From contig OX387605.1 of NCBI GenBank assembly GCA_947568835.1, positions 20,774,418 to 20,838,417 of the forward strand: 64,000 nucleotides of DNA, in the 5' to 3' direction. Position numbers and translations under genes: made by a program. Source of the stretch: Protonemura montana (Eukaryota > Arthropoda > Insecta > Plecoptera > Nemouridae). The notes under the pieces are model-generated. The model was not told where the DNA came from. It made no database searches and saw only the letters and a list, made by a program, of their open reading frames with translations. Positions 58,801-64,000 of the stretch are shown here, in pieces. How positions within the stretch are numbered: the stretch's first letter is position 1; every line of letters starts with the position of its first letter.

Positions 58801-60592
58801 TTCTGGTGGTGGAAAGTCATCACCCCAGTTTGCTTAACATATATGTTTCAAGGGGCCAATGCTAGACGCCCTGAAATCACGACTCAAGGGATTCCTAACC
58901 ACAAAACTATATCTGGTTTGATACAGATACTTTGATAGTGTGCCATGGCGGCATAACTTTAATCGTTGATGTTAATAACTTAAAAATAATCTCATCACAA
59001 AAAGGGGTTAACAGACCACCAATTTCTTAATGTGCCCCTGAAAAACTGACACTAAAGGACATTCCTAGGGACATTTGAATGCTTCTGATGCTTCCAAACC
59101 AATTTCGACCAATTCATAAATGCTCCGCTCCTCACCCATTTTGAGGGGCTCGCTAGCACTGCTCTCTTCCGCGCCGGGGTTGTTCCAGGTGTCGATGGAA
59201 CGCGGGAAGCTGCTCGAGTCTTCCGGCTTCTCCCGGCTCTGGAAGGTGCGTGGACCAAGACGTCCCCCGCCCCTGCCGCCCCTCCCTGACCTGCCCGGGC
59301 CGCTAGTCATACGACCGCCCCCGCGGCGAAAGCCGTCTCCACGGCCGTCGTCAAGGTTGCGCTCGTTTTCTTTGTTCTCTCGGCCCCGCCCTGAGAAAAA
59401 TGGCAATCATTAAGATTATCAGTGGCAACGTTTTATGTCAATGCACGCTACCAGGGAGAAGAACTGGTTTATATTGTGGATTTGGGAATGTAGCTGCATT
59501 CAGCGCTTTTGGTTTCTATCTACAATGCTTAGGATAGCCATAAAAACAGTTATTTTCCCATTCCACACTAAAAAAATCTTATGAACTCAATTTACGATCC
59601 ATGTAAAAAAACGCATTGCAGAGCTTTTACAGCAGATATTTGTGGTTGAAACTTAAACCATTAGGCATGCAGAAAGAACTACAGCTTATAACGGAAGAGT
59701 TTATATTTGGTCGAGTAAAGACAATAAACCTCAAGAAAAATTGAGCAAGTGATACTCGGAACTTTTAAATTTATTACACCAGTGCTACCCACAGTATTTA
59801 AAAACCTTCATTCTTTTTAAGTGCATTAATAAAATATCAGCAGTAACTCACATCCCCGGTTGTCCAAGGACCCACGACCACGCATGCGAGGCGGGCCTCC
59901 ACCCCGCGTACGAGATCGTTCCCTCTCCGGATTGACGGTGACCGGCTCAGAGTCTCCCCAGTCTTCTTCAGGATTAGTAGCAGCTATGTCGGACTTCATG
60001 CCACCAGGTGCAGGCTGTCGGCTTTTCTTTTTCTTCACCGACGTTTCCCATTCACCCTAAAATAGTAGGCAAGTTAGAAAATGATATCGAAAGCTTTCTT
60101 GTTGCTTCAAATAAGATAAGGGTCATAAATGTAAGTGAACTGACCTGTGCCATTCCCTCCAAAAGCATGTTGACAGCTCTATCAAGATCATTATCACAGT
60201 CATGGAGTGCTGTGCAAACTTCGTCCTCAGTTTTACGAGTTGCTTCCATAACTTGTCTGATCTTGTCTTTAAAGCCAGGGTCGTCTGTTCTGGTGTCGAT
60301 GATTTGTGCAATTCGCATTTGTTCGGCTGTAGGCTGTAATAGAAACACATTTTTGTAATGTCAGCCTCCTATCCAAGAGCAACCTCTGGGTGCATTACGA
60401 TGTGCCATGCACGTCTAATGGCGCATATAGTATTGTATAAAACATGCATTGTGACATTCTCCTTACCTGTACTTTAGGGTTGTGATCAGGTGTCTTTGTT
60501 GAATCTACTTTAGTGTCATTTCTAAGGGCTTTTGTTGCTTCCTGCTTAGCCCCTTTTCCACCTCTGGCGGTGGAACGGCTTACAGAGCTCAT
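46850..60592 (-). CDS. UBAP2/UBAP2L (Lingerer) homolog, UBA and RGG protein
   Basis: Seventeen phase-consistent exons: 60592-60467, 60333-60145, 60056-59852, 59390-59136, 58832-58576, 55486-55169, 54806-54495, 53971-53726, 52818-52596, 52032-51866, 50901-50596, 50228-50073, 49490-49359, 48735-48469, 47807-47631, 47166-47137 and 46951-46850, giving 1155 residues. Lingerer/UBAP2L proteins bind RNA and ubiquitin and act in stress granules and translation. A UBA domain lies at about 44-100 ([31 protein letters not shown]), an RGG-rich tract at about 150-215, the UBAP2 core at about 460-484 ([14 protein letters not shown]; human LQFGALQFGSE), PPGVPPMM and [12 protein letters not shown] near 840, [12 protein letters not shown] near 940, [16 protein letters not shown] near 1055, and the end [12 protein letters not shown]. 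The middle is Ser/Tyr/Gln-rich and probably disordered. Confidence 0.95.
47137..47166 (-). other. 30-nt micro-exon of the UBAP2 gene
   Basis: Flanked by a CTTTTATTTTTAG acceptor and a GTAAGT donor, this phase-0 exon encodes [10 protein letters not shown] between the HQ-rich exon 15 and the last exon. Since it is 30 nt, skipping keeps the frame, so it may be alternatively used. It is too short for ordinary open-frame searches. Confidence 0.75.
51272..51355 (+). mobile_element. tRNA-like (Ala-type) pseudogene or SINE head in a UBAP2 intron
   Basis: TAGCTCGGTTGGTAGAGCA forms a good D-arm/A box, and GGGTTCGTATCTC a B-box-like T-arm. The anticodon loop reads CCGGCAA with a GGC anticodon position and a four-of-five paired stem. 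The acceptor stem pairs at only four positions, and T33 is C. A TTTTT terminator follows. This is most likely a tRNA-derived SINE or pseudogene and not a working gene. Antisense to UBAP2. Confidence 0.55.
52990..53335 (-). mobile_element. 5S-derived SINE, diverged, in UBAP2 intron 8
   Basis: Old copy with GGGAGGAGGAGAAACTTGGTGCTGGCA-type body, GGATTCCTCCGCATT, TCGAGAGGTTGATTAACAAG and the head complement CCACCCATCCAATACCTA, GTGATCTCAC. It lies in the same transcriptional sense as UBAP2, between exons 8 and 9. Confidence 0.8.
55500..58570. other. UBAP2 intron 5 (3.1 kb), no recognised element
   Basis: The largest UBAP2 intron. It contains a local CGATCG-rich run at 56110-56200 (repeats of GATCGAAGATCG and GCGATCG). 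A 142-codon open frame on the opposite strand (55710-56138) has no family resemblance. No nested gene is supported. Confidence 0.5.
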
Positions 60593-61986
60593 AACAAACT
60601 CTTATATACAGAGACTATTTACAACTTTAAAGGTTATACTGAAACAAAAATGTACAAACAATCAGCGATGGGTCCGGTCGATATTCTACATAAATGAAGA
60701 AAATCAGGCTTTCAAAATGAGCTTTAATTCTAGACCTAGTCATAGGCCATCAATAATGAGTGTCATTAGCCTCCCTCCGCCTAACAAAGGAATGGAGGTT
60801 AGGTTATTGACCGGGTGTCAATATTTTTGCGGCTTATTATTTACTGACCGGCAGCTCAATACGTTTAGTTTAAGACACCAATAAACGAAATATTTTTAAT
60901 AACAAAGCCGGGGTTCTATCAACCATGTGGGGAGGACGCCATTTCAAAGCTTAGTTAGGCTTACTGTTGACAACTATCAAACTTGAACAAAGGTTTGTAC
61001 CAAAATCTACGCCATTCCATTGCTATTTCGAAGTTGGAATAGTTACGGAGAATTACATACTTCAATTAGAAGCTAAAATAGAGAACCTCCCGGGGAAGAG
61101 AAACAGGTAAAACTTAAAATAAAGCCTCGTACCAGTACCTGCAAAATGCGCCCAAAACGCAGTCAAGTCACGTGACTCATTGACCTAGTACAAAAAGTCT
61201 CCGCGGTGAGTAACTCAAGGGAGCGCTAAAGTTGGTAGCGTCATCAAAATCGCCGCTAGCAGTATTTCCTTAATCCGGAAAGGAAACTTCGAAATAACGA
61301 AAAAGGTGCCGGCCAATAAGATAATCGGTATTTTGTCCCCTCGACATAAAACTTGTCCTTTTGAAGTCGAAAATAGACGTCAAATTAAACGAATAGCCAA
61401 GGCACCATCAGAGACGAAGTGAGATTTGAGAATTCATATGGCTGACCATGAATTAGCCTGATGCCCTTGTTTATCAAAATATTGCCAAGCACGAAAAAGT
61501 GAAGGCTGCTAAAGCATGTTTTGTCTCACATTGTCCCCTCCCCCTCACCCCATATGAAAAATAAATCTGACATGCTGCCTCACTTTAGGGTTATATGGAA
61601 ATGGTTTTTGGGTACTTTCCCACGGGATGGTCGTTGCGCGGCCACTTCCCATGATACAAATGTAGCAGAATTGTTTCAACATATCCCTACCGGCTTTCGG
61701 CTTCGTGAAGGCTTCAATTTTGATTTGACTTCAATTTTTAGGACCATCGAAAGTGCAAACAAATATAAATTCAGCAGTCTAGGTGAAGTTGGGTGGGTTC
61801 TTCTACACCAAATAATAATTCTGGATTTTCAGATCACTCCGTATAAGGCCACATTAATCGATGAGCACAATTGACAAGGCATATCTTTGAAGAAAATTGT
61901 CTTTGAGCTTTGAGTATACACCAAACATTGACCTTCCCGAGCCAAATACCTATGAATATGTTTGAAAGCGCGCCCAAAGATGCTAA
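60593..61986. promoter_or_regulatory. UBAP2 upstream region
   Basis: Contains the 5' UTR and promoter of the minus-strand UBAP2 gene; exact start unknown. CpG-richer sequence around 61190-61270 (CTCCGCGGTGAG, AATCGCCGC) may be the promoter core. No opposing gene is found close by. Confidence 0.4.
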
Positions 61987-61987
61987 T

Positions 61988-62240
61988 GATTGATTGGTTG
62001 TGGTGTTTTATGACGAATTTTTCGACAACGGGCACTGTGGCACTAGTCTAATAGCATCGGCGAATTTGTGGGTGATGAGGTGTATGGTTTTACTAAATTT
62101 CACCCTACTTCCCTCTCCCCAAACATTACTGGTCATGTGAATGATGGTCTCTCATCCAATACCCAGCCCAGCGCAGTGTTGCTTAACTTTGGTGATCTCA
62201 CAAGAACCGGTGTTTCCAACACGCCAATCCGCACGGTGTT
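61988..62240 (-). mobile_element. 5S-derived SINE with an internal deletion
   Basis: Has the tail complement (TGATTGATTGGTTGTGGTGTT), GGGCACTGTGGCACTAGTCTAATAG, then jumps from the ATGATG-type tract to CCCTCTCCCCAAACATTACTGG, losing about 190 bp of the body, and ends with a complete 5S-head complement (CCAATACCCAGCCCAGCGCA, AAGAACCGGTGTTTCCAACA). Confidence 0.85.
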
Positions 62241-63930
62241 TGTACCAAAGCAGTAAATGGTTACTGGTAACTTTTCCACTCATCTTCGTCTCGCATCTCT
62301 CATCTACGTTGTTTCTTAGTCGAGAGGCGAGAATTATCTGGAAACCCGAGCCCAGTCTGGCCTAGGGCGGATCGAGCAGGATTCAGGCAGCTTGTTTACA
62401 AACTTGCGTTTCCCTTCCCTTGTTGACAACTCAGGGAAAAGTTTTTTCAGCCTACAGACCATCAAAGAACAAATCTATTCTGACTAATTATCATACAATA
62501 TTGGGTGGGTCACAGGTGGCAACATATTGACTGGACCTCTCCAATTTGTTTACAATATCAATCACCTTGGCCTGAGTCTTTGAGATACCCAAATGAATAT
62601 GAAAGGCATCCTTGTTTTGCAATCTCCTATTGATTGGTATACTTCATTATTCATGTTTTGGTCAACAAACAAACTACCTATTGGCAATCAATCACCAAAT
62701 GATTTGATAGAATATTAACGTCATTTTGATAAGATTTTTTGAAAATTCTTCATAATTTCAAGATGACAACTCGTGCAGTCTAAGAAAGATGACCATTTAG
62801 TTAAGTTAAAATACGTTAAAAAGTGTATCATCAATAATTCTGTTTGAATTCACCTAGTTTTTCTCGTCCGACATGCCATGACCTCCAAAAATATTATAAG
62901 CAACAATGACAGCAAAACAATCAAACGTCAACGCGCTGCGATTGCAAGAAAAAACATAAGATATGAAGTGTCCATGATTTTTCTCCATCTCGTAGGTACT
63001 ATGCCTATCTTTTGATTACTTAAAAAGTGAAGATGACAGTGACACAGTTCGACCTGCGTTTGCCACGAAGGGATTGCCTATTGTTTGTCTTCACGAAAGC
63101 ACGTCACTAGGCGAGAATTAGGTCATCGCAATTTAGCGTTCTGGTATACCTTCGTTTCATATCATAATTCAGTGTTACATATGGCAATGGCGAGCTGTGC
63201 CTGTCATTCTTGTCAATAGGTATATCGCACGTTCCCCTCTTCACCCTTGAACTGCAAAACATTACCAGTGTGATAATTAATCTGTATTTGAAAGGAAGGC
63301 AGCTTATACTTCTGGATTAAGTTTTATTTTTAATAATTGCTAATTTTGTTAAAAACTAATTACGCTAGTTTTACTTTTTATCGCGTTCATATCCTCGAAG
63401 AAACTGTAATTTTCTTACCATAAGATGAATTAAATATTCATGAGATACAAAAAACGCGTGCGTCGGTGCAGCAGACCAAACCCAAATCTAAATTTTCCTT
63501 GGGTAACTTCAATTATAACTTTTAAATTAGCCGCTGCCGTGAACTTTTTTAGAATTAAAAGGCATTCGAAAATGAACTTAAATACGTACGCACGCATTAT
63601 CGAGGTCAATAATTCCTACTTTCGCCATAGCAGAGTGCGGCGTCGGATCTTGAGTGACCTAATGCTGCAAATGCCAATGACAGCTCGAGCTCAGACTTCA
63701 AACAGATCAGTGCTAGTTTCAAACGTTTGTCTATGTAGGGAAGACTTGGGAAAACCGCAAATAAAAATGCCGTCATGTCACGTAGGATGAGGGATGATTC
63801 GGTTGAAACAAAAAATAAAAAGACAATGATACCTTGGATAATCAACTTATCATTGTCAACATAATGCATCATTTTTATTGAATCATGTCACATTATTATC
63901 ATAAATAACCTTTTTTTTTCTTTAGCAAAA
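62241..63930. other. Non-coding stretch near the right edge
   Basis: No exon with paired splice signals, no RNA gene and no repeat shared within the window was seen. The open frame at 63440-63790 does not look coding. Confidence 0.45.
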
Positions 63931-64000
63931 AATATACAACACTCAGGGCCCTTCGTTCGTATCGCTGCGACAAACATTATTCAGTCTTTCGTCGGTACAC
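63926..64000 (+). other. Possible exon start at the right edge
   Basis: A T-rich tract ending CTTTAG is followed by a frame that stays open to the window end (QKIYNTQGPSFVSLRQTLFS). It could be the first part of a + strand exon of a gene to the right, but only 25 codons are visible. Confidence 0.15.

Noticed and set aside
1-64000. CRISPR array, prokaryotic operon or defence island
   Set aside because: No regularly spaced short direct repeats, no polycistronic gene layout and no ribosome-binding sites; every real gene has spliceosomal introns.

Overview
This 64 kb window is nuclear DNA from an invertebrate animal. All recognisable genes are split by short GT-AG introns, the intergenic and intronic DNA is AT-rich and full of interspersed repeats, and the proteins (an astakine/prokineticin-type cytokine, ARH3, Misato, a UBAP2/Lingerer protein) are metazoan. 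An astakine with ten cysteines fits a protostome such as an arthropod or mollusc, but I cannot name the species. All exon models were built by eye from splice signals and reading-frame continuity; no transcript or database search was available.

Layout. 1-9.9 kb: mostly non-coding, with a few exon-like scraps on the + strand that may be 3' exons of a gene outside the window. 10.1-11.5 kb (+): two-exon astakine-like secreted protein. 12.7-14.95 kb (-): two-exon gene for an unrecognised 604-residue coiled-coil protein. 15.7-17.75 kb (-): five-exon ADP-ribosylhydrolase ARH3. 18.1-23.2 kb (+): nine-exon Misato (MSTO1), divergent from ARH3 across a 352 bp shared promoter that contains a 48 bp tandem duplication. 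24.1-24.5 kb (-): fragment resembling the N-terminus of a hAT-type transposase. 25-46 kb: nested repeats, including three copies of a collinear repeat block up to about 4 kb, a 2.06 kb nearly perfect palindrome, SINEs, a Penelope-like element fragment, and two 5' exons of a CCDC149-like gene interrupted by that element. 46.85-60.6 kb (-): a complete 17-exon UBAP2/Lingerer gene (1155 residues), including a 30-nt micro-exon. 60.6-64 kb: promoter side of UBAP2, another SINE and no confident gene.

The protein genes do not form an operon or one pathway. ARH3 removes serine-linked ADP-ribose, Misato acts in mitochondrial distribution and morphology, and Lingerer-type proteins bind RNA and ubiquitin. 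The strongest unusual signals are in the repeats: a family of about 440 bp SINEs with a 5S-rRNA-derived head (ten loci, one intact with a 9 bp target-site duplication), the 2 kb palindrome, and the collinear repeat blocks. No CRISPR array, prokaryotic operon or clearly new defence-like system was seen.
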